Shown piece after piece: positions 1-8,850 of a DNA stretch of 64,000 nt. The translations under genes were made by a program, and so were the position numbers. The stretch lies in assembly GCA_945912145.1 (NCBI GenBank), contig CAMEBF010000001.1, positions 434,001 to 498,000 of the forward strand. Reading direction: 5' to 3'. The notes under the pieces were generated by a model. The model searched no databases, was not told where the DNA came from, and saw only the letters and a list, made by a program, of their open reading frames with translations. How positions within the stretch are numbered: position 1 is the stretch's first letter; each line of letters starts with the position of its first letter. This DNA is from an uncultured Clostridia bacterium (lineage in GTDB: Bacteria; Bacillota; Clostridia; Oscillospirales; Acutalibacteraceae).

Positions 1-715
1 TGACGTATTCCAGCGTCTGCTCGTCTACCTCAAAGATACCGTTCTTTGCGCCGGCTTCAATCGCCATATTCGCCATCGTAAAGCGGTCGTCCATTGTGAG
101 AGTGTGAAGACCTTCGCCGGCAAACTCCATGGAACGGTAAAGAGCACCGTCAACGCCGATCATGCCGATGATATAAAGGATCACATCCTTACCGGATACG
201 CCTTTGCGGAGCGAGCCTGTAAGATTGAATTTGATTGCAGACGGCACCTTGAACCATGCCTTGCCGGTCGCCATACCGGCCGCCATATCGGTACTGCCGA
301 TGCCGGTCGAGAACGCGCCGAGCGCGCCGTAAGTGCAGGTGTGGGAATCCGCGCCGATAACCAGATCGCCGGGAGCCGTCAGACCTTTTTCGGGGAGCAG
401 CGCGTGTTCGATGCCCATTTCGCCTACGTCATAATAATTGGTAATATTATAAGAATTTGCAAAGGTTCGGCATTGCTTGGTCTGCTGCGCCGCTTTGATG
501 TCCTTATTCGGGACGAAATGATCCATGACCATCGCGATCTTGGTATGATCAAAGACCTGAGAAAATCCGTTTTTGGTAAATTCGTTAATCGCAACAGGCG
601 ACGTGATGTCATTGCCCAGAACGAGATCGAGCTTCGCCATGATCAGCTGACCGGCTTCGACGGATTCAAGACCCGCGTGCGCCGCCAGAATTTTCTGCGA
701 CATTGTCATTCCCAT
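1..715 (-). CDS. leuC: 3-isopropylmalate dehydratase large subunit, 3' end cut by window
   Basis: Catalytic iron-sulfur subunit of isopropylmalate isomerase, second step of leucine synthesis (2- to 3-isopropylmalate), needing a small LeuD subunit. Only the first 238 residues are in the window; the gene runs off the left edge. The translation opens [15 protein letters not shown] and contains [21 protein letters not shown] and [13 protein letters not shown], typical of the aconitase superfamily. The short N-terminus fits the roughly 420-residue archaeal/clostridial type. ATG at 715 is chosen because AAGGAG lies about 12 nt upstream; an in-frame ATG at 709 is the alternative. It follows leuA by 16 bp and so should be under the same T-box. 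A homoaconitase-type paralogue is possible, but the leuA neighbour argues for LeuC. Confidence 0.93.
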   Translation of the reverse strand, partial: MGMTMSQKILAAHAGLESVEAGQLIMAKLDLVLGNDITSPVAINEFTKNGFSQVFDHTKIAMVMDHFVPNKDIKAAQQTKQCRTFANSYNITNYYDVGEMGIEHALLPEKGLTAPGDLVIGADSHTCTYGALGAFSTGIGSTDMAAGMATGKAWFKVPSAIKFNLTGSLRKGVSGKDVILYIIGMIGVDGALYRSMEFAGEGLHTLTMDDRFTMANMAIEAGAKNGIFEVDEQTLEYV

Positions 716-731
716 AAAAGTTTTCAGCTCC

Positions 732-2408
732 TTACTGATGATTTTTTTCATAACGGTTTACGGCGGAGAAAAGTGCATAAATGGAGGACACGATAATATC
801 GTCGTCCACGCCGACACCCCAGCTGACGGAACCGTCCGGCATTGTGATGGAAACATACGTGACCGCTTTCGAGGTCGAGCCGACGTTCAGCGCGTGCTCG
901 GTGTATTCGAGATTACTGTAGGCAATGCCGAGCGTATGCAGCGCGTTGCTGACGGCATCGAGACGGCCGTTACCGCCTGCCTTGCAATTCTTTGTCTCGC
1001 CGTTCAGCTCAATTGTAAGATCAACCGTAACATCGGGATTACGGACGAAATGATAATCCACAAACTTGACAGGACTGTCAATGATATTGACATAGTTCTG
1101 CTCGAAGATGTCGAACACTTCCTGCGGCTGCAGCTCCTTGTGCATTTTATCGGAGACATCCTTGACGCAGTAGCCGACATTCTCGCGCATCTTCATCGGC
1201 AGCTTATAGCCGAATTGCTTGTCAAGAAGATAGCCGATGCCGCCTTTACCGGACTGGGAGTTAATGCGGATGACGTCCGTCTTGTACTCGCGGCCGACGT
1301 CCTTCGGGTCGATGGGCAGATACGGAACCGTCCAAAATTCGCAATCGTTGTCCTCGCGGTATTTCATGCCTTTGGCAATCGCATCCTGATGCGATCCGGA
1401 AAACGCGGCGAATACCAGGCTGCCCGAATAGGGAGAACGCTCATAGACAGACATTCTCGTGACCTTTTCATAGGTCTGTGTGATCGACGGCATATCGGTG
1501 AAATCCAGATTCGGCTCGACACCCTGCGAATACATATTCATCGCGATGGTCACGATGTCGGCATTGCCGGTTCTTTCGCCGTTGCCGAAAAGCGTACCCT
1601 CGATACGGTCGGCACCGGCAAGCAGTCCCAGTTCGCAATCCGCGACAGCACAGCCGCGGTCATTATGCGGATGCAGGGAAACGACAACGTTTTCGCGGTA
1701 TTTCAGGTGATTGGACATATATTCAATCTGATTGGCGTAAACGTGCGGCATGGAGTTCTCGACCGTGACGGGAAGATTGATGACCGTCTTTCTGTCGGCG
1801 GTCGGCTGCCAGACGTCGAGAACGGCGTTGCAGACCTCCAAGGCATATTCTGGCTCCGTTCCCGTAAAAGATTCGGGAGAATACTCATAGCGGTATTTCA
1901 CGCCGTATTCTTTCGCAAGGGAATCGAACAGAACGGCACCGTCAACAGCGATCTGTTTAATCTCCTCTTTCGATTTATGGAACACCTGTTCGCGCTGGGC
2001 GACCGATGTGGAATTATAAAGATGAACGATGACGTGATTCTCATTCTTGATGCCCTTCAGGCTCTCGAACGTTTTTTTGATGATATGTTCTCTCGACTGG
2101 GTAAGCACCTGAATCGTCACGTCGTCGGGAATCAAGTCATTATCAATCAGCGTGCGCAGGAACTGATACTCCGTCTCGCTTGCGGCAGGGAAACCGACTT
2201 CAATCTCCTTAAAACCGATCTTGACAAGAAGCTTGAAAAACTCTACCTTTTCATCCAGATCCATCGGGATCATCAACGACTGATTGCCGTCGCGAAGATC
2301 GACCGAACACCATACCGGCGCTTTGTCAATATACGTTTTCTTCATCCAGTCCCCTTTGACTTCGGGCGGCATGAAGAACTGTCGCGTATACTTGCTTGTT
2401 TCTTTCAT
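732..2408 (-). CDS. leuA: 2-isopropylmalate synthase (long, type 2 form)
   Basis: Condenses acetyl-CoA with 2-oxoisovalerate, the committed step of leucine synthesis. At 558 residues it matches the longer LeuA type 2 family. Visible are the catalytic barrel start with [10 protein letters not shown] (the Arg-Asp metal/substrate motif), the metal-binding LHPHNDRG and [14 protein letters not shown] motifs, and a C-terminal regulatory domain ending near the stop. ATG at 2408 is chosen because GAGGTG sits exactly 6 nt upstream; a GTG at 2417 is in frame but would overlap that site. It is the first gene behind a T-box leader and is followed 16 bp later by leuC. Leucine feedback binding at the C-terminal domain is family knowledge and cannot be confirmed here. 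Confidence 0.95.
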   Translation of the reverse strand: MKETSKYTRQFFMPPEVKGDWMKKTYIDKAPVWCSVDLRDGNQSLMIPMDLDEKVEFFKLLVKIGFKEIEVGFPAASETEYQFLRTLIDNDLIPDDVTIQVLTQSREHIIKKTFESLKGIKNENHVIVHLYNSTSVAQREQVFHKSKEEIKQIAVDGAVLFDSLAKEYGVKYRYEYSPESFTGTEPEYALEVCNAVLDVWQPTADRKTVINLPVTVENSMPHVYANQIEYMSNHLKYRENVVVSLHPHNDRGCAVADCELGLLAGADRIEGTLFGNGERTGNADIVTIAMNMYSQGVEPNLDFTDMPSITQTYEKVTRMSVYERSPYSGSLVFAAFSGSHQDAIAKGMKYREDNDCEFWTVPYLPIDPKDVGREYKTDVIRINSQSGKGGIGYLLDKQFGYKLPMKMRENVGYCVKDVSDKMHKELQPQEVFDIFEQNYVNIIDSPVKFVDYHFVRNPDVTVDLTIELNGETKNCKAGGNGRLDAVSNALHTLGIAYSNLEYTEHALNVGSTSKAVTYVSITMPDGSVSWGVGVDDDIIVSSIYALFSAVNRYEKNHQ

Positions 2409-2448
2409 CTTCTTCACCTCTTCTATGAATTATACAGATAGTTACAAT

Positions 2449-2483
2449 AAAAAAAGCCTCGTCTCTGACATTAGAGACGAAGC
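2449..2483 (-). terminator. T-box-controlled intrinsic terminator
   Basis: On the minus strand GCTTCGTCTCT pairs with AGAGACGAGGC around the loop AATGTC and is followed by seven T residues. Its 5' arm overlaps the 3' side of the T-box antiterminator, giving the mutually exclusive structures expected of this class. Confidence 0.93.
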
Positions 2484-2695
2484 ATAAGTCCGTGGTACCA
2501 CTCTACTTGGTGAAAAATCACCCACTCATTTCACATCTGCAAAAAGCAAATATGGTACTTCTTTAACGATGAAGCTCCGTTCTTCCTACACGACCGCCGA
2601 AAAGACGGTGTTCAGTCGACCGCTCGAAGGAGAGATACGATCACTCACGGCTACAGTCTCACACCAACCGACTGCTCTCTGAAAACACCGTACCG
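2449..2695 (-). promoter_or_regulatory. T-box riboswitch leader, probable leucine (CUC) specifier
   Basis: Minus-strand leader between the promoter and leuA. Stem I is closed by ACGGTGTT (near 2690) pairing with GAACACCGT (2605-2613). It carries the AGAGAGCAG and GGTTGGTGTGAGA elements. The specifier region reads CTC just before TCCTTCGAG, which suits tRNA-Leu. The T-box itself, AGAGTGGTACCACG (about 2490-2505), has the UGGU that would pair with an acceptor end carrying discriminator A, as in tRNA-Leu. It is followed by the terminator at 2449-2483. Uncharged tRNA-Leu should stabilise the antiterminator and turn on leuA-leuC. The base after the specifier is U rather than the usual purine, so codon assignment is inferred. 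Confidence 0.94.
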
Positions 2696-2739
2696 AATGA
2701 CCCTTTAGCCTTGTCATTGCGTTTATCTGTATTGCTGTC

Positions 2740-2768
2740 AGTATACCCCGAATTTGTCGAAAAGTCAA
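2740..2768 (-). promoter_or_regulatory. Sigma-A promoter of the leuA T-box transcript
   Basis: Minus-strand TTGACT (2763-2768), 17-bp spacer, TATACT (2740-2745). It lies about 45 nt upstream of stem I and drives the T-box leader and leuA-leuC. Confidence 0.85.
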
Positions 2769-2818
2769 GTAGCAAATCGTAAAATTCAAAAGAATTTTTG
2801 TTTTTATTTCTGTATGTC

Positions 2819-2847
2819 TTGCACGAATTGTAAAAAGAGAGTATACT
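2819..2847 (+). promoter_or_regulatory. Sigma-A promoter for the cysteine-cluster gene
   Basis: TTGCAC, 17-bp spacer, TATACT, ending 16 bp before the ATG at 2864. The leader is therefore very short. It is divergent from the leuA promoter. Confidence 0.75.
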
Positions 2848-2863
2848 ATTTTGCGGTGATTCT

Positions 2864-3361
2864 ATGAACAAACCAACAAGTTATTTCAAAAAAGCGTATG
2901 AGTTTCTCGAAAGAGTGACGCCGCTCAGGACAGACTGCGGACGGCTCTGCGCCGGACGATGCTGCAAGGGAGACGAGGAAACAGGAATGTTTCTGTTCCC
3001 GGGGGAAGAAGAGCTCATCGAAAAGACTGACGGTTTTCGCGTTCTAGACTGCGACGGGAACTTCGGCTATAAAATGGTCGTCTGCTCCGGTGAATGCAAC
3101 AGAAAAACAAGACCTCTCGCCTGCCGGATTTATCCCTATTTTCCGATGATTACCGAAGACGGCTTCGATGTGCGCGCCGATATTCGGGGCATCACAAGCT
3201 GCCCGCTGCTGTATGAAAACAGAAAAGTCAGCAAAAGCTTTCTCCGTCAGGTACGAAAAGTGGCTCGTCTTTTCTCGCAGAACGACGAGTTAAAACAATA
3301 TATCCTGAACGTCAATGCAATGCTTGACGATCTCGAAGATTTTGCGGAAAGGACTGTCTGA
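2864..3361 (+). CDS. YkgJ-like cysteine-cluster protein
   Basis: A 165-residue soluble protein with conserved cysteines in the pattern seen in YkgJ-type (CxxxCxxxxC) putative metal-binding proteins. There is a cluster CGRLCAGRCCKG near residues 25-37, VVCSGECNRKTRPLACRIYPYFP near 75-100, and a later Cys in ITSCPLLY. The family is annotated as zinc- or iron-chelating, but no reaction is established. The start is supported by GGTGAT about 6 nt upstream and the promoter at 2819. The following PHP gene begins on the next base after its stop, so the two are co-transcribed. Function unknown beyond probable metal binding. Confidence 0.8.
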   Translation: MNKPTSYFKKAYEFLERVTPLRTDCGRLCAGRCCKGDEETGMFLFPGEEELIEKTDGFRVLDCDGNFGYKMVVCSGECNRKTRPLACRIYPYFPMITEDGFDVRADIRGITSCPLLYENRKVSKSFLRQVRKVARLFSQNDELKQYILNVNAMLDDLEDFAERTV

Positions 3362-4198
3362 ATGAACCGCTTTATTGATCTGCACACGCATTCCACCTGT
3401 TCCGACGGCACGCTGACGCCTGACGAGCTTGTCAAAAAAGCCGCCGAGATCGGGCTTTCCGCCGTCGCGCTGACGGATCATGACACCATTGCCGGTCTGC
3501 CCGAAGCCATAGCCGCCGGAAAAAAATACGGAATTGAAGTGATAACTGGAATCGAGTTTTCCGTCACGTCCGACACCGAACTGCATATGCTCGGGCTGAA
3601 TTTTTCCTTGGACTGTCCCGCGATCAAAGCCGTGATCGACAAGGTCATGGTTGAAAACCGGACAGTACGCAACCGCACCGTTCTCCAAAAGCTTCATGAA
3701 ATCGGAATCGAAATCAGCGAAGAGGAAGTAAAACGCGAATCGACTTCACCGATTATCGGTCGCAGCCAGATTGCCCGTGCGATGGTCAAAAAAGGGGTTG
3801 TGACAAGCGTTCGCGAAGCCTTTGACCGCTATCTGGCATTCGGGAAGCCAGCATTCGTTCCGCGGAAATCCCTCACACCCGAAAAGGCAATTTCCGTCAT
3901 TCACGAAAGCGGAGGAAAAGCTTTTTTGGCACATCTGAACCAGACAAATAAAAACGACGAAGAACTCGATACGCTGTTGACAGAGCTGAAAGCGATGGGA
4001 CTTGACGGGATTGAAGGCTACTACACCGAATACGACGAGGATATGAGCCGTCGCTACCGCAAAATGGCGGCCGATCGCGGGTTATTGCTCTCCGGCGGCT
4101 CCGATTTTCACGGCGCGAACAAAGTCAATTACAATCTCGGAACGGGTCACGGCAATCTTCGGATTCCCTATTCGCTTCTCGAATCGTTAAAACGATAA
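3362..4198 (+). CDS. PHP-domain phosphoesterase (RNase AM/YciV-like)
   Basis: 278 residues; a stand-alone PHP domain with the expected metal ligands. FIDLHTHSTCSDGTLTP (residues 4-20) gives the HxH and Asp, LTDHDT (about 38-43) the next His-Asp, GIEFS the Glu, FLAHLNQ a His, and SGGSDFHG the C-terminal Asp-His. The closest characterised relatives are 3',5'-nucleotide phosphatases and the 5'-3' exonuclease RNase AM. Which substrate applies here cannot be told from sequence. It starts directly after the upstream stop codon and so is translationally coupled to the cysteine-cluster protein. Confidence 0.85.
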   Translation: MNRFIDLHTHSTCSDGTLTPDELVKKAAEIGLSAVALTDHDTIAGLPEAIAAGKKYGIEVITGIEFSVTSDTELHMLGLNFSLDCPAIKAVIDKVMVENRTVRNRTVLQKLHEIGIEISEEEVKRESTSPIIGRSQIARAMVKKGVVTSVREAFDRYLAFGKPAFVPRKSLTPEKAISVIHESGGKAFLAHLNQTNKNDEELDTLLTELKAMGLDGIEGYYTEYDEDMSRRYRKMAADRGLLLSGGSDFHGANKVNYNLGTGHGNLRIPYSLLESLKR

Positions 4199-4222
4199 CA
4201 AAAAACTTGTTTTCTTTTCAAT

Positions 4223-4256
4223 TGATATTGATTTTCAAAAGAAACTTTGGTATAAT
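4223..4256 (+). promoter_or_regulatory. Promoter of the flavoprotein operon with Fur-like box
   Basis: TTGATT (4228-4233), 17-bp spacer, TATAAT (4251-4256). Overlapping the -35 is TGATATTGATTTTCA (4223-4237), which matches the 7-1-7 Fur consensus TGATAATnATTATCA at 12 of 14 defined positions. An AGGAGA ribosome site precedes the ATG at 4294. The promoter is strong; Fur binding is inferred. Confidence 0.7.
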
Positions 4257-4293
4257 GCAACCGTATCAATTTTTATAAAAGGAGATCGAAACC

Positions 4294-5724
4294 ATGTACG
4301 ATATTGCGATCGTCGGTGCAGGCGTCACCGGAGCCATGACAGCTCGTGAGCTTTCCCAATACGACCTCAAAATTGCCTTGCTTGACAAGTGCAATGATGT
4401 CGCGATGGGTGCCACAAAAGCCAACAGCGGCATTGTCCATGCCGGCTTTGATGCTGCTGAAGGCAGCCTGATGGCAAAACTCAACGTCGAAGGCTGCGCT
4501 ATGATGGCGGAAACCTGCAAAAAACTCAATGTTCCCTACAAAAACAACGGTTCTCTCGTTGTCGCGTTTTCCGAAGAGGAAACGGAGCATCTGCAAAAGC
4601 TTTATGACAGAGGCGTCAAAAACGGAGTCCCCGATATGAAGATTCTCTCCAAAGAAGAGCTCCTCGCTATGGAACCCAACCTCAATCCCGACGCTTGCGG
4701 CGCACTGTATGCGCCTACCGCCGGTATCGTCTGCCCCTATGAGCTGACGATTGCCGCGACGGAATGCGCCGTGACCAACGGCGTGGAATTTATCCGCAAC
4801 TGTGAAGTCAAGGCCGTCGAAACAGATGATGAAAAAATTACACTGGACACGACGCAGGGCAAGATTGAAGCAAAATACGTCATCAACGCCGCCGGTGTTT
4901 TCGCAGACGACCTGGCTCGTATGGCAGGTGACGACACCATTCACATCACGGCAAGACGCGGCGAGTATTTCCTGCTCGACAAATCCGTCGGCAACACGGT
5001 CAACCACACGATTTTCCAGTGCCCGAGCAAAATGGGTAAGGGCATTCTCGTGGCGCAGACCGTTGACGGCAACCTGTTGATGGGTCCCACGGCGGAGGAC
5101 ATCGAAGACAAATCCGATGTCTCCACCTCCAACGCCGGTCTCAACAACGTCAAAAAGTTCGCCGCCAAGAGCGTGCCGACCATCAACGCCAGAAACGCGA
5201 TCACCTCCTTTACCGGTCTTCGCGCCCATGCCGACGCGCATGAATTCATCATCGGCGTCAGCGAAAAGAATCCGAGACTCATCAATGCCGCCGGCATCGA
5301 ATCTCCCGGACTTTCCTCCTCTCCCGCGATTGCAAAATATATTGACAATATCGTAAAATCTCTCTTTGGCGATCTAACCGTTAAAGCGGACTATGACGAT
5401 ACACGCGAAGCGCCTGTCCGCTTCCGCCATATGACCGACGAAGAGCGCGAAGAGCTCATCAAGAAAAACAGCGCATACGGACGCATTATCTGCCGCTGTG
5501 AAACGATCACAGAGGGCGAAATCCTCGACGCGATCCATGCTCCCGCAGGCGCGAGAGACGTTGACGGCGTCAAGAGAAGAACAAGAGCCGGTATGGGTCG
5601 GTGTCAGGGCGGTTTCTGCGGCTCAAAAGTCGTAGAAATTCTGGCGCGCGAGCTCGGCTGTGAGCTCAACGATATCACGAAATTCGGAGGGAATTCCAAC
5701 ATTCTCTTCGACAGAACAAAGTGA
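4294..5724 (+). CDS. FAD-dependent oxidoreductase, glycerol-3-phosphate dehydrogenase-like, with BFD [2Fe-2S] domain
   Basis: 476 residues. The N-terminal Rossmann motif AIVGAGVTGAMTARELS (residues 5-21) and following ATKANSGIVHAG are typical of the DAO/GlpA flavoenzyme family. The last 80 residues form a bacterioferritin-ferredoxin-like [2Fe-2S] domain: CRC near 399-401, then CQGGFC near 442-447. It starts an operon with a second FAD oxidoreductase and DUF1667. This is the recurrent clostridial three-gene arrangement annotated as an anaerobic glycerol-3-phosphate dehydrogenase-like complex. Oxidation of glycerol-3-phosphate or a related 2-hydroxyacid is inferred from family, not shown. A canonical iron-sulfur GlpC subunit is absent. 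Confidence 0.85.
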   Translation: MYDIAIVGAGVTGAMTARELSQYDLKIALLDKCNDVAMGATKANSGIVHAGFDAAEGSLMAKLNVEGCAMMAETCKKLNVPYKNNGSLVVAFSEEETEHLQKLYDRGVKNGVPDMKILSKEELLAMEPNLNPDACGALYAPTAGIVCPYELTIAATECAVTNGVEFIRNCEVKAVETDDEKITLDTTQGKIEAKYVINAAGVFADDLARMAGDDTIHITARRGEYFLLDKSVGNTVNHTIFQCPSKMGKGILVAQTVDGNLLMGPTAEDIEDKSDVSTSNAGLNNVKKFAAKSVPTINARNAITSFTGLRAHADAHEFIIGVSEKNPRLINAAGIESPGLSSSPAIAKYIDNIVKSLFGDLTVKADYDDTREAPVRFRHMTDEEREELIKKNSAYGRIICRCETITEGEILDAIHAPAGARDVDGVKRRTRAGMGRCQGGFCGSKVVEILARELGCELNDITKFGGNSNILFDRTK

Positions 5725-5734
5725 GGTGAGAATC

Positions 5735-6991
5735 ATGTTACAATACGACCTTGTAGTAGTAGGCGGCGGCCCTGCCGGTATGGCGGCTGCGCTGAAAGCG
5801 AAAGAATGCGGCGTCTCCAAAATCGTGATTCTGGAACGCGCAGAAACCCTCGGCGGTATTCTGGAGCAATGCATCCACACCGGATTCGGTCTTCATTACT
5901 TCGGCGAGGAGCTTTCCGGCCCCGAGTATGCCGCAAGATTTATCGAGCTTGTGAAGCAGACGGATATTGACGTGAAGGTCAACACCATGGTTCTTTCTGT
6001 CAGCGACGATAAAGTTGTCACCGCCGTCAACACGGCAGACGGTCTTCTGAAGATTCAGGCGAAAGCCGTCGTTCTCGCGATGGGCTGCCGAGAAAGACCC
6101 CGCGGCGCTCTGCAGATCGCAGGAACACGCGCTTCCGGCATCATGACCGCCGGTACCGCGCAGAAATATGTCAATATCGACGGTTATATGCCCGGCAAAA
6201 AAGTCGTCATTCTCGGCTCCGGCGATATCGGTCTGATCATGGCGAGACGCATGACGCTTGAGGGCGCGGAAGTCAAGGTAGTCTGTGAACTCATGCCGTT
6301 CTCCGGCGGTCTGACAAGAAATATCGTACAGTGCCTTGATGATTTCGGCATTCCGCTTCGTCTTTCCACGACCGTCATCGAAACGCACGGCAAGGAGCGT
6401 CTCGAAGGTGTTACCATCGCACAGGTTGACGATCATCTGCAGCCGATTCCCGGAACGGAAGAATACATCGAATGCGATACGCTGATGCTTTCCGTCGGTC
6501 TGATTCCTGAAAACGAGCTGACCAAGCAGGCAGGCATCGGTCTGGATCGCATCACGAACGGCGCAGTTGTCAATGAAATGAGAGAGACCGATCACAAAGG
6601 CATTTTCGCGTGCGGCAACGTACTGCAGGTTCATGATCTTGTTGACTATGTTACACTTGAATCCCAGATTGCCGGCGAAGGTGCAGCTCGCTACATTCTC
6701 GGTCAGGATTCCGATGAAAAAGTCTACATCAATACAAAACCCGAAAACGGCGTTCGGTATATTGTGCCGCAGAAGGTCAATATTAAATCCAAAGAGGACG
6801 TTAAGCTCTACTTCCGCGTCGGCGCGATCTACAAGAACAAGAAGCTGACGGTCGAGGCAGACGGCAACGTCATCTCGTCCAAGAAAAAAGTGAAACTCGC
6901 TCCCGGTGAGATGGAGAACGTTGTCATTCCGGCGGACGTTCTGGCGTCTCTGAACGAGAACAGCACAATTACAGTCAGAGTGGAGGATTAA
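5735..6991 (+). CDS. NAD(P)/FAD-dependent oxidoreductase (pyridine nucleotide-disulfide oxidoreductase fold)
   Basis: 418 residues. It has two dinucleotide-binding motifs: LVVVGGGPAGMAAALKA at the N-terminus for FAD and VVILGSGDIGLIMARRM near residue 155 for NAD(P)H. GCRERPRGALQIAGTRASG lies between them, and the C-terminal ACGN motif is the usual FAD ribityl site. ATG at 5735 is preceded by GAGGTGAGAATC and lies 10 bp after the upstream stop; an in-frame upstream ATG overlaps the previous gene and is unlikely. It probably passes electrons between NAD(H) and the GlpA-like partner. The Cys in GILEQCIHTGFG (about residue 46) resembles the related opine/hydroxyacid oxidase subunit rather than a disulfide reductase CxxxxC. 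Confidence 0.84.
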   Translation: MLQYDLVVVGGGPAGMAAALKAKECGVSKIVILERAETLGGILEQCIHTGFGLHYFGEELSGPEYAARFIELVKQTDIDVKVNTMVLSVSDDKVVTAVNTADGLLKIQAKAVVLAMGCRERPRGALQIAGTRASGIMTAGTAQKYVNIDGYMPGKKVVILGSGDIGLIMARRMTLEGAEVKVVCELMPFSGGLTRNIVQCLDDFGIPLRLSTTVIETHGKERLEGVTIAQVDDHLQPIPGTEEYIECDTLMLSVGLIPENELTKQAGIGLDRITNGAVVNEMRETDHKGIFACGNVLQVHDLVDYVTLESQIAGEGAARYILGQDSDEKVYINTKPENGVRYIVPQKVNIKSKEDVKLYFRVGAIYKNKKLTVEADGNVISSKKKVKLAPGEMENVVIPADVLASLNENSTITVRVED

Positions 6992-6996
6992 GCAAA

Positions 6997-7359
6997 ATGA
7001 AAAAAGTGATGAACTGCATTGCATGTCCTTTAGGTTGTCTGATTACCGTTGAGTACGACGGCAGCGAGGTTCTTTCCGTCACCGGCAACACCTGCAAACG
7101 CGGTGACGCCTACGCCAGAACGGAAATCACCAATCCCGTCCGTTCTATTCATTCCACCGTCAAGGTCAACGGCGGCGAGCATCCGGTAGTTCCCTGCAAG
7201 ACCTCGGGACCAATTCCGAAAGGCGCAATCTTCGATGTAATGAAAGAAATCAACAAGGTCACCGTTGACGCGCCTGTTTCCATCGGTCAGGTATTCATCA
7301 AAGACGTCTGCGGAACCGGCGTTGACATCGTAGCAACCAATAACGACTGCGGAAAATAA
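6997..7359 (+). CDS. DUF1667 protein, third subunit of the flavoprotein module
   Basis: 120 residues. It opens MKKVMNCIACPLGC, a CxxCxxxC cluster typical of DUF1667, with another Cys in GNTCKRG (about 30-36), giving four ligands that could hold an iron-sulfur cluster or metal. It starts five bases after the previous stop. The family almost always follows the two oxidoreductases seen here, so a structural or electron-transfer role in one complex is the natural inference. No catalytic function has been assigned. A terminator follows immediately. Confidence 0.85.
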   Translation: MKKVMNCIACPLGCLITVEYDGSEVLSVTGNTCKRGDAYARTEITNPVRSIHSTVKVNGGEHPVVPCKTSGPIPKGAIFDVMKEINKVTVDAPVSIGQVFIKDVCGTGVDIVATNNDCGK

Positions 7360-7374
7360 TTTACAAAACCATTC

Positions 7375-7406
7375 AGCCGCTGCTTTTACGACAGCGGCTG
7401 TTTTTT
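7375..7406 (+). terminator. Terminator of the flavoprotein operon
   Basis: AGCCGCTG pairs with CAGCGGCT around a nine-base loop, followed by GTTTTTT. It ends 11 bases before the ATG of the fucosidase, so that gene needs readthrough or its own initiation. Confidence 0.88.
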
Positions 7407-7417
7407 AGGAGACGACT

Positions 7418-8806
7418 ATGAAAGCATACGAGATTGCGGCGGAAATCAAGCCGACCGAACGACAGTTAAAATGGCAGGACATGGAGTTTTATGCCGCCGT
7501 TTTTTACGGTATGAACACCTTTACCGGGCGGGAAATCGGCGACGGATTCGCTGTTCCTGCGTCATTCTGTCCCGAAAACATTGATACTGACGAATGGGCA
7601 GAAACGATAAAAGAGGCAGGCATGAAAGGAATTGTCCTGACCGCCAAGCATTATGACGGTTTTTGCAACTGGCCTACCAAAACAACCGATTACTCCGTTG
7701 CCTCCTCAAACTGGCTCGACGGCAAAGGCGATCTGATTCGCATGACCGCAGAATCAGCACGCAAGTTCGGACTGAAATTCGGTCTGTATCTCCCGATCTG
7801 GGACAGGCATGAAAAATCTTTCCGCTCCCCCGACGGCTCGTTCAATGATTTCTTTTTATCGCAGCTCCGGGAGCTCCTGACCGGTTACGGCGATCTCTTC
7901 ACGCTCTGGCTTGACGACCGGTGTGACGAAGCAATGCCGTTTGACTTTAACTATAAAAGAGTTTATAAAACGGTTCGTGAATTACAGCCGGACTGCGCGA
8001 TCGTTTTCCGCGGACCGGATGGTCGCTGGGTCGGCAACGGACGCGGTGTGACACGGACGTCCGAATGGAGCGTCGTACCGGCTTCCTACACCTATGCAGA
8101 AGACGGCACAATCCCCCACTCCGTCAGACAGAAAAAAACAGGTCAGATGGAAAGCGATATCGGTTCGAGAAGTGCCATCCGCAAAGAGACCGAATTTGCC
8201 TGGGCGCCTTGCGAAGTCAGCATTCCGATGCGTCCGCACTGGTTCTACAAAAAAGACGACGATCTGCTCGGCAAGGCAAAGGACAAACTGCTCGATCTCT
8301 ATTACCGCACGGTGGGCAACAATGCGAATCTGATGTTGGGGCTTGCTCCGGACAGACAGGGACATTTACACGAAACAGATATTCAGATCCTAAAATCAAC
8401 CGGGCATGATTTAGCCGTGATTTTCGGTTATAATCTACTGAAAGACGGCTCCGTTTCTGCGTCCAGCACTTTGAGCGGCTTATACAAAGTCGAAAACGTT
8501 CTCGCCGATTCGGAAAGTTTCTGGAGTCCTGATGGCGGCGATAAAAAACCGGAAATTATCATTACTTTCCGGAAACCTGAAATGTTTGATAAAGTTCTCC
8601 TGAAAGAGCATATTCGCGGCGGTCAGCAAGTTGAAGAGTTTTTCATTTATGTTGATAAAAAAGGAAAATGGAAAAAATACGCAGAGGGCACAACAATCGG
8701 GCACAAAAAAATCTGCGCGGCAAAGCCCGTGGAAGCGCAGAAAATCAAAATCGTTTTTGAAAAGTTCAGGAAGAATATCGAAATTTCTTACATTCAAGTG
8801 AACTAA
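7418..8806 (+). CDS. Alpha-L-fucosidase, GH29
   Basis: 462 residues without a signal peptide, so probably cytoplasmic. The family hallmarks are TAKHYDGFCNWP (residues 75-86) and the strand TLWLDD (162-167), whose Asp166 is the expected retaining nucleophile. The C-terminal 120 residues (after GYNLLKDGSVSASST) look like a beta-sandwich binding domain of the F5/8 type often appended to GH29 enzymes. The acid/base residue is not conserved enough to call by eye. AGGAGA sits 5 nt before the ATG. Intracellular placement suggests hydrolysis of imported fucosylated oligosaccharides, consistent with a host-glycan lifestyle. Linkage specificity is not predictable. Confidence 0.9.
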   Translation: MKAYEIAAEIKPTERQLKWQDMEFYAAVFYGMNTFTGREIGDGFAVPASFCPENIDTDEWAETIKEAGMKGIVLTAKHYDGFCNWPTKTTDYSVASSNWLDGKGDLIRMTAESARKFGLKFGLYLPIWDRHEKSFRSPDGSFNDFFLSQLRELLTGYGDLFTLWLDDRCDEAMPFDFNYKRVYKTVRELQPDCAIVFRGPDGRWVGNGRGVTRTSEWSVVPASYTYAEDGTIPHSVRQKKTGQMESDIGSRSAIRKETEFAWAPCEVSIPMRPHWFYKKDDDLLGKAKDKLLDLYYRTVGNNANLMLGLAPDRQGHLHETDIQILKSTGHDLAVIFGYNLLKDGSVSASSTLSGLYKVENVLADSESFWSPDGGDKKPEIIITFRKPEMFDKVLLKEHIRGGQQVEEFFIYVDKKGKWKKYAEGTTIGHKKICAAKPVEAQKIKIVFEKFRKNIEISYIQVN

Positions 8807-8810
8807 AAAC

Positions 8811-8842
8811 AAGGGGTCGAAATGACCCCTTGCATTTTTTTT
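8811..8842 (+). terminator. Terminator between convergent fucosidase and epimerase genes
   Basis: AAGGGGTC pairs with GACCCCTT around GAAAT, followed by GCA and nine T residues on the plus strand. It ends eight bases before the convergent minus-strand gene. Confidence 0.9.
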
Positions 8843-8850
8843 TGTTCTTA

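Noticed and set aside
738-2441. Long open frame on the plus strand opposite leuA
   Set aside because: It is the antisense shadow of a well-conserved leuA gene; the protein has no recognisable motif and no ribosome site.
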